From the NCBI GenBank assembly GCA_018380885.1, contig JAGZSY010000025.1, positions 7,778 to 71,777 on the forward strand: DNA of 64,000 nucleotides, written 5' to 3'. The position numbers were made by a program, and so were the translations under genes. The notes under the pieces are model-generated. The model was given only the letters and a program-made list of their open reading frames with translations, searched no databases and was not told the origin of the DNA. Shown here in pieces: positions 24,755 through 33,754 of the stretch. The stretch comes from Enterocloster asparagiformis (lineage in GTDB: Bacteria; Bacillota; Clostridia; Lachnospirales; Lachnospiraceae). The first letter of the stretch is position 1, and each line of letters begins with the position of its first letter.

Positions 24755-25609
24755 TCACAGAGAGAACTTGTTGGGGTTCAAAAGCCGTATCTTTTCAACT
24801 ACAAAATCGATCATGGCCTCCTGGATGTCGAACATCAGCCCCACCGCGTTTCCGTCAAACGCGCCGCTGGCGATCCCTTTTTCCAGGGCCTGGTACATGG
24901 CGCGGAAATATTCGGTGGCAATGTTGAACTTGCTCATCCCCAGATTTACCGCCTCCTTGAGCTGCTCTCTGGGAATATCGGAGCAGCCGTGGAGCACCAG
25001 GGGAACGGACACCTTGGACCGAATGGCCTTAATCCGGTCAAAATCCAGATTCGGCGTCTTGACGTAAGGGCCGTGGGCGTTGCCCACCGCGATCGCAAGG
25101 GAGCCGCAGCCTGTGCGCTGCACGAACTCCACCGCCTGGTCCACGTTGGTGTAGTGGTCGGAGTTGACGATATCGTCCTCATTGTCCCCGCTTCCCACGT
25201 GTCCCAGCTCCGCCTCCACGTCCACGCCGAAAATATCCGCCGTGCGCACAACCGCCGCTGTCAGCGCCACATTCTCCTCGTAGGGCAGCGACGAGCCGTC
25301 CACCATAACCGACGGGAAGCCGTCCCGAATCCCTCTGACCGCAATCTCAAAGGAATTGGAGTGATCCAGATGCACCGCCACCGGAACGGACGCCCGATCC
25401 GCCATATCGCAGGCGGCGAAGGCCAGGTGCTTAAGCGCGGTGTAGTTGTCAAACCCAGGATAAAACTGTACGATCACAGGAACGCGCTCGCGCTCGGCCG
25501 CCGTGACGACGTATTTCACCGTCTCAATATTCAGCGTATTGACTGCCGCCACCCCATAGTGGTTCTCAGTGGCATGTTTTAATAATTCGTTTACCTTTAC
25601 TCTCGGCAT
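24755..25609 (-). CDS. Class II fructose/tagatose-bisphosphate-type aldolase
   Basis: The 284-residue protein is a zinc-dependent ketose-bisphosphate aldolase. It has the proton donor and zinc ligand pair Asp82/His83 in VHLDHSNSFE, zinc ligands in ELGHVGSGDNEDD and LVLHGCSDIP, and a C-terminal phosphate-binding stretch (SKFNIATEYFRAM). Members cleave fructose-1,6-, tagatose-1,6- or related bisphosphates, or ketose 1-phosphates, to DHAP and an aldehyde. It follows the aldo/keto reductase gene by 25 bases. With the PfkB kinase and fucose-isomerase-like protein upstream it could complete an isomerise-phosphorylate-cleave route (inference). Confidence 0.92.
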   Translation of the reverse strand: MPRVKVNELLKHATENHYGVAAVNTLNIETVKYVVTAAERERVPVIVQFYPGFDNYTALKHLAFAACDMADRASVPVAVHLDHSNSFEIAVRGIRDGFPSVMVDGSSLPYEENVALTAAVVRTADIFGVDVEAELGHVGSGDNEDDIVNSDHYTNVDQAVEFVQRTGCGSLAIAVGNAHGPYVKTPNLDFDRIKAIRSKVSVPLVLHGCSDIPREQLKEAVNLGMSKFNIATEYFRAMYQALEKGIASGAFDGNAVGLMFDIQEAMIDFVVEKIRLLNPNKFSL

Positions 25610-25634
25610 ATCCCTTCTCCTCTCCCGTCCGGTC

Positions 25635-26582
25635 TCAAATCTCCAGGCGCTCCAGCTCTCCGTTTAACAGAGAAACCTCGTCGTCCGTCAGCTGCCAGTC
25701 GAAGGCTGCGCAGTTCTCCCTGGCCTCCTGCTCGTTGCGCACGCCCACCAGCGCGGTGCCTACGAAATCCTGGGCCGTACTCCAGTTGATCGCCACCTGG
25801 GCCACCGGCTTGCCGTGATTCTCCGCGATTTTGTCCATGGTCTTTAACAGCTCCATGATCTTGGAGAACTTGGGCTCCCGGAAGAAATCGTAGAAGGTCA
25901 GGCGCATGTCTCCGGGCGCGAATTCAGGCAGGGTCCTGATTGCGCCGGAAAGGATTCCCGATCCCAGGGAGCCGTAGGTCATCGAGTCGATGCCACGCTC
26001 CATTCCCCACTTCATCAGGTCCACGAAATTCCGGTTCACCATGGAGAACGGCGGCTGCTGTACATCGATCTGCATGTACTCCTGGGCGTCCTCGATCTGC
26101 TTCTCGGAGAAGTTGGACACGCCCACGAAGCGGATCTTCCCCTGCTTCTTGAGGGTCGCCAGCGCAGCCATCGTCTCGTCGATGGGCGTGTCTACATCCG
26201 GCCAGTGCACGAAGTAGAAGTCTATGTAGTCGGTGTTCAGATTCATCAGCGAGCTCTCCACCTCGCGCATGATGCTCTTGTAGGTGGCAACCTTCTTGTA
26301 ACCGCCGGAATACACGTCGGTGATCAGGCCGAACTTGGTGGATACCAGCACCTTCTCCCGGGAGACGGAAGCCAGCGCTTCGCCCACGATCTTCTCGGAA
26401 GCCCCGTTCCCGTAGCAGGGCGCGGTGTCGATCAGGTTTACACCCTGATCCAGCATGGCGTGAATCGCCTTGATCGAATCAGTCCGGTCAACCGCACCGT
26501 AATTCTGACCGCCGATGGCCCATGTTCCCACTGCCAGAGCCGACACATCCACATTAGCGTTGGTAAAATGTTTATACCTCAT
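25635..26582 (-). CDS. Aldo/keto reductase
   Basis: The 315-residue TIM-barrel oxidoreductase has the AKR tetrad: Asp52 (NLIDTAPCYG), Tyr58, Lys83 (STKFG) and a His in FYFVHWPD. NADPH-site residues lie in the C-terminal GVRNEQEARENCAAF segment. It resembles the YghZ/Tas-like sugar reductase group more than aldose reductases. The ATG at 26582 follows GGAGG by about eight bases; an upstream in-frame ATG at 26600 overlaps that box. The promoter has a consensus TTGACA/TATAAT and ROK-type repeats. Confidence 0.92.
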   Translation of the reverse strand: MRYKHFTNANVDVSALAVGTWAIGGQNYGAVDRTDSIKAIHAMLDQGVNLIDTAPCYGNGASEKIVGEALASVSREKVLVSTKFGLITDVYSGGYKKVATYKSIMREVESSLMNLNTDYIDFYFVHWPDVDTPIDETMAALATLKKQGKIRFVGVSNFSEKQIEDAQEYMQIDVQQPPFSMVNRNFVDLMKWGMERGIDSMTYGSLGSGILSGAIRTLPEFAPGDMRLTFYDFFREPKFSKIMELLKTMDKIAENHGKPVAQVAINWSTAQDFVGTALVGVRNEQEARENCAAFDWQLTDDEVSLLNGELERLEI

Positions 26583-26620
26583 CTCTCTACCTCCATACAT
26601 TGATTAGTTTTGATACTCTT

Positions 26621-26656
26621 ATTATAGTATATAATTTTAGTTTGTCAAGTTAGTTT
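26621..26656 (-). promoter_or_regulatory. Consensus promoter with ROK-type repeats for reductase-aldolase operon
   Basis: On the minus strand TTGACA (26648-26643) and TATAAT (26626-26621) are 16 bases apart, both perfect. Two direct AAACTAA copies (26656-26650 and 26643-26637) lie upstream of and across the -35. The MFS promoter at 34985 shares ACAAACTA and AATTA at the same place, and TTAGTTT/AAACTAA is the half-site of known XylR/NagC-type ROK repressors. The ROK gene at 26747 is the likely regulator. Confidence 0.75.
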
Positions 26657-26679
26657 AGTAACATAAATTAATAAATATC

Positions 26680-26717
26680 AAAAAAAGAAGCGGCCGGCTC
26701 TAAAACGTGCCGGCCGC
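26680..26717 (-). terminator. Terminator after the ROK regulator gene
   Basis: On the minus strand GCGGCCGGC pairs with GCCGGCCGC around a 10-base loop and is followed by TTCTTTTTTTG. It separates the ROK gene from the reductase operon. Confidence 0.85.
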
Positions 26718-26746
26718 CGCCTGTTCATCCATATTTTTTTACCCGA

Positions 26747-28009
26747 TCACACAAATTCCAGCGTGCGCAGATACTCGTCCACCGCGTACAGCACGGCGCC
26801 TATATTGATCTCCCCGGCGCAGTCCTCGCCGTTTAAATCGCTGTAAACCACGGAAATACTGTTGCCAATCTCAAAAAAGGACTGGTTGTTGATGCGCTCC
26901 CTCAGCTTATCCATAAAATATGAACCGCCCTCGGAGAACGCGCCGCCGATGGACACCATGTCCGGATCGCAGAGCAGAGCCGCGTTGTGGATCAGGCTTT
27001 CAAAGGCCAAAACCAAGCGGTCCACAATGGCCTGGGCAAAGGCGTCGCCCTGGTCCGCCGCCGCGAACACATCCCGGTAGCAGGCCTCTCCGGCCAGAAT
27101 CTTCCGGCACAGGGGGTTGTCCCCATGCTCGCCGGCCAGCTCCCCCGCGTACTCGCTCACCGCTTCCATGGAAACCAGGGTTTCAAAGCAGCCGTACCGC
27201 CCGCAGAGACAGCGCCGTTTCCGGTAGGCGGGCTGGATGATCACATGCCCCACCTCCCCCATGAACCCATGGGCCCCCTGGATCAGCTTGCCGTGATCGA
27301 TCAGGCAGCCGCCGGTGGACGCCGCCGCCGCCAGTATGGAGAGTATATTTTGATCCTTGTACTCCGGATGCTTTAGGAAAATCCCATAGGACAGGTACCG
27401 GCTTCCGTTGTTGACCATAATGTTGCAATTCCAGGGAATCCTCTGTTCCAGCATCTCCTGGACCGGAATGTTCCTTCCCCAGCCGCTGTTGTGGATCGGG
27501 TAGTAAATGATGCCGCTCTCCGTGTCCACGATGCCGTCGAAGCTGACCGGGATCGCGCACACATCCTCAGTCTCCATCCCATTCTCTGCCATGACCGCGT
27601 AAATGCCCTCCGCGATGTCCTGGATGGACCGCTCCAGATTTTCAACCTCCCTGTAGTCGTATTTTTTATCGCTGACTACGCGGCACTTTAAGTCCGTGGC
27701 CGTGATCTGAAAGAAATCCGGCCCCCCGTAGACTGCAATCACATACTTGTAGGACTCGTTGATCGCAAAGAGCTCCGGCTTTTTGCCGCCCTCATCGGTG
27801 GAGCTGCCCTTTCCCATGGACTTGATCAGCCCGTTCTCCTGGAGCACCGCCAGAATCTTGACAACCGTGGTGATGCTCAGATTGATCTTCTGGGCGATCT
27901 CGCTGGCGGAGATCACGTCGTTCTGCCGCATCAGCGACAGCACCAGCCGTTGGTTGTGAAACTTGATATTTTTAGGTTTTCTGCTCAATCCGATCATAGT
28001 ATGCCGCAC
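26747..28009 (-). CDS. ROK-family transcriptional regulator
   Basis: The 420-residue protein has an N-terminal winged helix (about 15-75; VISASEIAQKINLSITTVVKIL) and a sugar-kinase-like ROK domain with the zinc motif CLCGRYGCFE after GEVGHVIIQP. NagC/XylR-type members repress sugar genes until an inducing sugar binds. The GTG at 28009 is chosen because AAAGGA lies seven to eight bases upstream; an ATG at 27997 is possible. It lies within the sugar cluster, downstream of the GPH symporter, and ROK-like sites occur at two promoters of that cluster. Confidence 0.92.
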   Translation of the reverse strand: MRHTMIGLSRKPKNIKFHNQRLVLSLMRQNDVISASEIAQKINLSITTVVKILAVLQENGLIKSMGKGSSTDEGGKKPELFAINESYKYVIAVYGGPDFFQITATDLKCRVVSDKKYDYREVENLERSIQDIAEGIYAVMAENGMETEDVCAIPVSFDGIVDTESGIIYYPIHNSGWGRNIPVQEMLEQRIPWNCNIMVNNGSRYLSYGIFLKHPEYKDQNILSILAAAASTGGCLIDHGKLIQGAHGFMGEVGHVIIQPAYRKRRCLCGRYGCFETLVSMEAVSEYAGELAGEHGDNPLCRKILAGEACYRDVFAAADQGDAFAQAIVDRLVLAFESLIHNAALLCDPDMVSIGGAFSEGGSYFMDKLRERINNQSFFEIGNSISVVYSDLNGEDCAGEINIGAVLYAVDEYLRTLEFV

Positions 28010-28100
28010 CGTCTTTTCCTTTACATTCTTTGTCTATTATCTTGTATTTTCAGAATACTGTCAATAACCTATTTTCCAAACCAGGTACTCCATTGCGCTC

Positions 28101-28140
28101 AAAAAGACGGATTTCCCGCTAAAACGCAGGAAATCCGCCG
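28101..28140 (-). terminator. Terminator after the GPH symporter gene
   Basis: On the minus strand CGGATTTCC pairs with GGAAATCCG around a 12-base loop, followed by TCTTTTTG. It ends the 34.9-28.2 kb operon and leaves the ROK gene to its own promoter. Confidence 0.8.
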
Positions 28141-28171
28141 TTTCAAACCCTCATTTAACAGCAAACGCCTC

Positions 28172-29617
28172 TTAAAGCTGCACGTCTACCGGAGTATAGT
28201 TGGGATTGCTGTGCCGTTTGTCCAGCTCCCCATTGACCTCTTCCATCTTCTCCTGGCTCAGAGGATACAGGAAGGACAGCACAACCTGGACCAGCGCGAT
28301 CAGGTTCGGGATCACGAACATGGACAGGCGCAGGGCCATAAGCGCGCTGGGACTCTGATCCTGGCCCAGCACCAGGCTCGTGTCCAGTCTGCCGATAGCG
28401 TACACCACCGTCACCAGAAGGCCGCCGATGGCCGGGCCCGCCTTGGTGGAAAAGCTGTTGGCCGCAAAGCCCAGGCCGTCCAGACGCACGCCGAACTTGA
28501 GCTCGCCGTACTCCAGCGTATCCGCCAGCATGGAGAGCACCGCCACGCCGGTCAGAGAGCCGGACATTGTGCTTAACAGATAGAACACCAATACCATGTT
28601 GATATTTCTTCCGGCGAAATATGCGCAGAAGCCAAAGCCGGACGCCAGAAGGTAGCTGCCGATCAAGCTCCGCTTATAGCCGAATTTTCTGATAATCGTG
28701 GGGATAAACGGCAGCAGCACCAGGCCTGCCAGCATTCCCAGTGAGGAGAATATGGCGCTGCGGGTCTCATCCACCTTGAAATAGTACAGAAAATAGTAGG
28801 CCATTGAGGTGCTGGTAAACGGCTGTCTCAAAAAGTTCAGCATGGTGATGGAGAACACCAGCACCCAGGCCTTGTTCTTGACCAGGTACTTCACGCTGGT
28901 CCACACAGGCAGCGCGTCCTCCTTGTGTTTCTTCTTGATCTCCTCCTTGCTCATCCCCTCCAGGCCGGACGTATCCTCCTTCACGGTCTCCGGACAGTTC
29001 CGGTACAGGATAAAGAAGCTGATAATACCGCCGACGCACATGATGGCAGTCACCACCGTGTAAGCGTAAACGCGGCCGCCCATTCTGTCGCCGAAGAACG
29101 CCACCAGCGGCAGGGCCGTGGCATTGACAATGAAAATGCCGATGTACGCGCCGATCATGCGGAAGCTGGACAGCGATGCCCGATCCACGGAATTTTTCGT
29201 CATCAGCGGAAGCATGGAACCATAGGGAAGGTTCACAGTGGTGTAAAACAGCGCAAACAGGAAATATCCGATGGCAACCCACACCACCTTGACAGTGTTG
29301 GTAGCGCCAGCCGGCGCAGAGAACATCATCAGGCATGAAAGCGCGCAGGGTATGGCGAACCATTTAATCCAGGGCCTGGCTTTACCGGCCTTGTTGTGCG
29401 TGCGGTCCACAAACGCTCCCACGGCGATATCGTTGGCCGCATCCCAGATTCTTGCAATGAACATAATCGTGCCCACTGCCACCACCGATATGCCCAGCAT
29501 ATTGGTGCAATAGAACATAAAATAGTTGATCAGCATATAGTTCATCAGACAGCAGCCCAAATCTCCGAACAGATATGAGAACTTCTCCTTTGAACCTAAT
29601 CTTCCATTTTCTTTCAT
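28172..29617 (-). CDS. GPH-family sugar:cation symporter (MelB/XynB-like)
   Basis: The 481-residue protein has twelve hydrophobic segments and GPH-family motifs: an early GDLGCCLMNYMLINYFMFYC stretch, an Asp-rich loop (IWDAANDIAVGAFVDRTHNK) for cation coupling, and a central cytosolic loop with EGMSKEEIKKKHKED. Family members import glycosides, pentosides or hexuronides with Na+ or H+. It is the last gene of the operon starting at 34942 and probably brings in the sugar used there. Confidence 0.92.
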   Translation of the reverse strand: MKENGRLGSKEKFSYLFGDLGCCLMNYMLINYFMFYCTNMLGISVVAVGTIMFIARIWDAANDIAVGAFVDRTHNKAGKARPWIKWFAIPCALSCLMMFSAPAGATNTVKVVWVAIGYFLFALFYTTVNLPYGSMLPLMTKNSVDRASLSSFRMIGAYIGIFIVNATALPLVAFFGDRMGGRVYAYTVVTAIMCVGGIISFFILYRNCPETVKEDTSGLEGMSKEEIKKKHKEDALPVWTSVKYLVKNKAWVLVFSITMLNFLRQPFTSTSMAYYFLYYFKVDETRSAIFSSLGMLAGLVLLPFIPTIIRKFGYKRSLIGSYLLASGFGFCAYFAGRNINMVLVFYLLSTMSGSLTGVAVLSMLADTLEYGELKFGVRLDGLGFAANSFSTKAGPAIGGLLVTVVYAIGRLDTSLVLGQDQSPSALMALRLSMFVIPNLIALVQVVLSFLYPLSQEKMEEVNGELDKRHSNPNYTPVDVQL

Positions 29618-29655
29618 AGTTTCCCCCTTCTAGGCAACCCCTACTCTATTTTTCG

Positions 29656-29694
29656 GCTGCGCCGTGCGGCCGCCCCCGCGGCCGCCCCGGCAGC
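29656..29694 (-). other. Strong GC hairpin between galM and symporter genes
   Basis: Two copies of GCGGCCGC (29666-29673, 29678-29685) flank CCCC, with an outer GCTGC/GCAGC stem. No T run follows on the minus strand, so it may limit read-through or protect the upstream message 3' end within the operon. Confidence 0.55.
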
Positions 29695-30735
29695 TCAATC
29701 CGTCACTGAAAAATGGAACTCAGTCAATGTTACCATATCCCCCCCTGTTTTTACAACCGGATCAGGAAAATGGCCGATATTGATGGCGTCCGGAAAATTC
29801 TGTGTCTCAAAGCAGTACGCACAGTGCTTCGGGTAGGACGCTCCCTCTTTATTTTTTAAAACCCCATCGAAATGATTGGCCGTGTAAAACTGCAGCCCGG
29901 GCGCATCCGTGTACACCTCCAGCTTCCGGCCGCTGTGCGGGTCCCAGGCGGAGGCCGCCATGCGCATCCCCCGTCCCGCAATCACGTAGTTGTGGTCGAA
30001 CCCGCCGTAGTCCCACCGGCTCCCCGAGAGCCGCCGCAGCGCAGGGCCCAGGGCCTGTGGCTGTCTGAAATCCAGCGGGGTGCCCTCCACCTTGAGAATT
30101 TCCCCCGTGGGAACGCAGTTCTCATCAGAATCGGTGTAGTAATCCGCCCTGATTGTCACCATGTGGTCCTCCGTCAGCGGATGGTCGTGCCCGCCCAGAT
30201 TGAAATAGCAGTGGTTCGTCAGATTGACCGGCGTGCTCTCCTGCGCTTTGGCCCGGTAGGTCACCCGCAGGGTGTGGTCGCGCATCAGCTGATACCGAAC
30301 CGTGACCAGCACCTCCCCCGGGAAGCCCCCTTTCCCCGCGTCCCGCAGGGAGAGGAGCACCTCGTGATCCCCCGACTCTTCCACCTGGAAATTGCAGGCG
30401 GCGTAATTTCCGCTTCCGCTGTGCAGGCAGTTGCCCCTGTCGTTTTTCTCCAGCTGGTACTCCCTGCCGGAGAGCGTAAATCTGCCGCCTGAAATCCTGT
30501 TTGCCACCCGCCCGATCACCGCCGCGGAGCAGGAAGGATTTTCAAGATAGTCCTGCAGATTGTCCTGGCCCAGTACAACGTCCGCCGTATTTCCGTTCCG
30601 GTCCCTGGTCCAAATCCCCCTGATAATGCCGCCCAGGCTGAGGATTTCCGCCCGCGTTCCCAGCCCATTGTCCAGACGGCAGAGGTACACGGGATCACCG
30701 TCCGGCATGGCGCCAAACAGAATCTTTCCGCACAT
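29695..30735 (-). CDS. galM: Aldose 1-epimerase (galactose mutarotase-like)
   Basis: The 346-residue beta-sandwich protein carries GalM motifs: NHCYFNLGGHDHPLTEDHMV with the proton-donor His, GGFDHNYVI, and the catalytic base Glu in CAYCFETQNFPDAIN near residue 310. It interconverts alpha and beta anomers of an aldose so that the isomerase can use it. It lies 15 bases after the cupin gene and shares the operon with isomerase, kinase and transporters. Confidence 0.93.
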   Translation of the reverse strand: MCGKILFGAMPDGDPVYLCRLDNGLGTRAEILSLGGIIRGIWTRDRNGNTADVVLGQDNLQDYLENPSCSAAVIGRVANRISGGRFTLSGREYQLEKNDRGNCLHSGSGNYAACNFQVEESGDHEVLLSLRDAGKGGFPGEVLVTVRYQLMRDHTLRVTYRAKAQESTPVNLTNHCYFNLGGHDHPLTEDHMVTIRADYYTDSDENCVPTGEILKVEGTPLDFRQPQALGPALRRLSGSRWDYGGFDHNYVIAGRGMRMAASAWDPHSGRKLEVYTDAPGLQFYTANHFDGVLKNKEGASYPKHCAYCFETQNFPDAINIGHFPDPVVKTGGDMVTLTEFHFSVTD

Positions 30736-30750
30736 AGTCAGACTCCTTCC

Positions 30751-31254
30751 TTATTCCAGGACGATCTCAGCCTTCTCATCCTCCTCAAGCGGCTGGGGAA
30801 TCATGTCGTTGCGGAAGGTGCGGCCCGGCAGCATGCAGACAATATGTACCTCTTCCTCGGTTACCGGATACTGGGTGCCGTGTACGATCAGCGGATTCAG
30901 CTTCACAAAGGTTCCCTTGGGAATGTAAAATGCTTCCAGATCCTTCACGGAGAACCGGTCGCCCGCCGGGCTTCCCACGAAAATGATCACGTCGCCGTCC
31001 AGGGGCAGCAGGCCCTCGCAAGTGAATTTGTGGGCCTCCAGAAAGCCTACGATGTTCTGCTCCTGCTTTTTCACATGGCAGATGGAGATGGTGGGCAGGG
31101 TGGAATTGCCGAAGTCCAGCGTCACCAGATCTGCGAAGAAGTTGGCCGGGAAGATAGAGGCCTTTGCCATCTCGTCGTTGTCCAGTAAATTCATGTAGGT
31201 GCCGTACTTGCGGAACGCCTCGGGAGTCAGTGCCTTTGCTTTAATTGTATACAT
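30751..31254 (-). CDS. Ureidoglycolate-lyase-like cupin protein
   Basis: The 167-residue protein has the fold pattern of the AllA/ureidoglycolate lyase superfamily: FRKYGTYMNLLD near the start, LEAHKFTCEGLLPLDGDVIIFV in the middle (a His-Glu type cupin motif), and KGTFVKLNPLIVHGTQYPV toward the C-terminus. No allantoin genes are nearby; it lies in a sugar operon between galM and the fucose-isomerase-like gene. A sugar-acid or sugar-lactone role is more likely than purine degradation (inference). The ATG at 31254 follows GGAGGAAACGATT; an upstream ATG at 31269 overlaps the ribosome site. Confidence 0.7.
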   Translation of the reverse strand: MYTIKAKALTPEAFRKYGTYMNLLDNDEMAKASIFPANFFADLVTLDFGNSTLPTISICHVKKQEQNIVGFLEAHKFTCEGLLPLDGDVIIFVGSPAGDRFSVKDLEAFYIPKGTFVKLNPLIVHGTQYPVTEEEVHIVCMLPGRTFRNDMIPQPLEEDEKAEIVLE

Positions 31255-31285
31255 AATCGTTTCCTCCATTTTTTATAATTTAGGT

Positions 31286-32674
31286 TTACAGGCTGTGGAT
31301 GCCCTGCTCGTGTGCATTGTCAAATTCGATATCCAGGTAGCGGGCAACCTCGCGCAGTACCGGCAGATAGCTGCCGTAAGCGCCGCCCAGGTGGTGGATG
31401 TAGGGTCCGAACATCAGCTTCTCCTCCCAGCGCTTCCAGTCGTCCACCTCAAACCACACGTAGGTTCCGTTGGTCTCCGGTCCGGTGGTGGTGTCTCCCT
31501 CGCCTGCGAACAGATAGTATTTGCCGTCGATGTCGTCGAAGCGGCATACGGTCAGATGGCCCTGCTTCAGCTCGAACCGCTCCTGTCCGTCCACCAGGCG
31601 TGCCTTGCTGCCCTCGGCCTTCAGAGAGTAGGGGAACGGCCCGCAGTGCCACAAAAGCTCCGCGTTGTCGTTCTGAGGATGGCGGATGGTCAGATCGGCC
31701 AGGAAGCCCGCTTCCTCGTACAGATTGCAGGCCCGCAGAATCGCCAGGGTGACGGCTCCGTTCACATCCGTCTCACAGGCCAGGGGATAACCCGCATCCG
31801 CCATCTCTCCCAGCACCACGCAGGGGCAGATTCCCAGCACGGCCGGGAACGCGGACCAGCACTCGAAGGCGCCCACGGAGCACTGGTTCTCCTCCATGAT
31901 TCCCTGAAGGGCGATCTTGGTGGCCGCGGCCTTCTTCACGTCCTCCTCCTTCATGGCGCTGCTGTCCATCCGCGCGGTCAAATCCTCATAGTAGGCCGCA
32001 AAGGCCGAATCATTGTCCGCGATCAGCTGTTTCGCCTTCTCCGCCACCGCGTAGGGTGAAATGGGGATGGTCGTCACGCCGATGCGGTCGATCAGGTTGG
32101 CCTCGTTGGTCATCACGCTCATGAAGGGCACCGGGCGCTCGCCGATCTTGGCAACGCGCAGATTCCTGAGCGCTTTCAGCACCATGGCAACGCGGATAAA
32201 GTTCTCGTAGCCGTTTTTGAAATCATCGCTCTCCGTCTCGCAGTTGTAAATGTAGCTGTACTTCACGCCGTGGCGGCGCAGCACCTTTGTGGCGGCGAAC
32301 ATACCGCACTGCGTATCGCGGCCTCTGGCCTCGTCGCTGTTGGGTCTCTCGTCCCGGGCGCCCCACACCAGGGTGGGCAGCTTGAAGGCTGCGGCGATCT
32401 GCGCGGCCACCTGCTCCTCGCCGAAATCACAGAACGGGATGAACAGCGCATCCACGCCTGCTCTGCGGAACTTTTCCACCGCGCCGGGAACCTTGGCGGT
32501 ATCCCACATGATCCCGTTCTCGCACTGATCGTCCAGATCGACGATCTCCACCGCCTCCGGCTTGATGCCTCTGATCACGGACATAAATTTGTCCTTCTGC
32601 CGTTTGGCCTCCTCCATGCTGAGAAAGCTGCGCTTCGTCGGTGCTACCCCTAATATCAGTTTCTGTTTAAACAT
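31286..32674 (-). CDS. L-fucose/L-arabinose isomerase-family protein
   Basis: The 462-residue protein resembles the FucI/AraA-like isomerase fold. It has an N-terminal Rossmann part (LILGVAPTKRSF, FIPFCDFGEEQVAAQIAAAF), a middle domain with GMFAATKVLRRHGVKYSYIY, and a C-terminal domain with HLGGAYGSYLPVLREVARYL. It is shorter than FucI (about 590), like many uncharacterised clostridial relatives found beside PfkB kinases. Possible metal-site acidic residues lie in NQCSVGAFECWSAFP and GYPLACETDVNGA. It likely converts an aldose into a ketose for the adjacent kinase. The ATG at 32674 has AAGGGGG seven bases upstream. It overlaps pfkB by eight bases. Confidence 0.8.
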   Translation of the reverse strand: MFKQKLILGVAPTKRSFLSMEEAKRQKDKFMSVIRGIKPEAVEIVDLDDQCENGIMWDTAKVPGAVEKFRRAGVDALFIPFCDFGEEQVAAQIAAAFKLPTLVWGARDERPNSDEARGRDTQCGMFAATKVLRRHGVKYSYIYNCETESDDFKNGYENFIRVAMVLKALRNLRVAKIGERPVPFMSVMTNEANLIDRIGVTTIPISPYAVAEKAKQLIADNDSAFAAYYEDLTARMDSSAMKEEDVKKAAATKIALQGIMEENQCSVGAFECWSAFPAVLGICPCVVLGEMADAGYPLACETDVNGAVTLAILRACNLYEEAGFLADLTIRHPQNDNAELLWHCGPFPYSLKAEGSKARLVDGQERFELKQGHLTVCRFDDIDGKYYLFAGEGDTTTGPETNGTYVWFEVDDWKRWEEKLMFGPYIHHLGGAYGSYLPVLREVARYLDIEFDNAHEQGIHSL

Positions 32675-33626
32675 GGTCAATCCCCCTTTTATAAAATTCT
32701 ACGCGTTGATCAATCTCCGCGTAGTTGATCTCTCCTGTCTCCATAAATCTCATAACGGTTTCCATATCCGGTATAGCGGCGCGGCCGCCGATCCTGGTGC
32801 ACTTGATGGCTGAGACTGCGCTGGAAAACTGCGCGGTTTTCTCCACCGTCCAGCCCTTTAGCAGTCCGGCCAGAAACGCCCCGTGATACACATCCCCCGC
32901 GCCTACGGTGTCCACCACCTCCACGTGGTAGGCGGGAAGCTCAAAGTACCCTTCCCTGCTGAGGCCGACGCAGCCCTTCTCGCCGAAGGTAAACACCACG
33001 ATCTCCGGCCCCCGCTCCATCACCTTGCGGCAGTTGGCTTCGTAATCCCGGTCCTGGAACATGGCTTCGTAGACGAACTCCGAGGCCACAAACACGTCCA
33101 CCATTGGGATGAAATCACCCAGCTCATCCGAGTAGGAGTCCGCGTCCAGGAACACCTTTACCCCCGCCTCCCGGGCGATCCGGGCGGCCTCCACCGCCAC
33201 GTCGTCCAGCATTGCCAGATGCAGGTAGCGGGCGTTTTTCAGATAATCCACCGCCAGCTCATTTTTTTCCAGCTTCTCCGCAGTGCCCAGATTGTAGATA
33301 ATGGCCCGGCCCATGGTCTCCCGGTTGCTCAGTACCAGCGAAAGGCTTGTGGTACGCCCCTCCCGCTTCAGCAGATGCTTTGTATCGATGCCGTGCCGGA
33401 TAAAATCCTTGTCGCAGAACCTGCCGTAGCTGTCGTTTCCCACAGCTCCCAACACGGCGCAGCCGGCTCCTAAGCGGGCCGCCGCCACCAGCCCGGTGGC
33501 GACCTTTCCGCCTCCCTGCCAGCTCAGCTCCCGGATTCGCTCGCCCCCGTTTGGGTCCGGGAAGTGGTCGACATTCACCGCAAAGTCCACGCAGGGCATG
33601 TCGATTCCCACCACATCAAATTTCAT
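32667..33626 (-). CDS. PfkB-family carbohydrate kinase
   Basis: The 319-residue kinase has both PfkB signatures: GGERIRELSWQGGGKVATGLVA-type Gly-rich region near residues 27-48, and VDTVGAGDVYHGAFLAGLLKG near 245 with the catalytic Asp in GAGD. It phosphorylates a sugar, probably the ketose made by the downstream isomerase-like protein. It overlaps that gene by eight bases. Fructokinase, ribokinase and tagatose-6-phosphate kinase cannot be told apart here. Confidence 0.92.
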   Translation of the reverse strand: MKFDVVGIDMPCVDFAVNVDHFPDPNGGERIRELSWQGGGKVATGLVAAARLGAGCAVLGAVGNDSYGRFCDKDFIRHGIDTKHLLKREGRTTSLSLVLSNRETMGRAIIYNLGTAEKLEKNELAVDYLKNARYLHLAMLDDVAVEAARIAREAGVKVFLDADSYSDELGDFIPMVDVFVASEFVYEAMFQDRDYEANCRKVMERGPEIVVFTFGEKGCVGLSREGYFELPAYHVEVVDTVGAGDVYHGAFLAGLLKGWTVEKTAQFSSAVSAIKCTRIGGRAAIPDMETVMRFMETGEINYAEIDQRVEFYKRGIDHV

Positions 33627-33754
33627 GCTTACACCACCCTCTTCTATTTATTTTTTAGGTTCTGTTCAGAACGCCTGGGATATAACGGCAGACAACTTCT
33701 TGTATGGCCGCGGGCCCCGCCGCAAGATCAGCCGTCCTGAACCGTGACTATATG

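Noticed and set aside
30751..31254. True ureidoglycolate lyase of allantoin degradation
   Set aside because: No other allantoin genes are near and the context is sugar catabolism; only the superfamily is supported.
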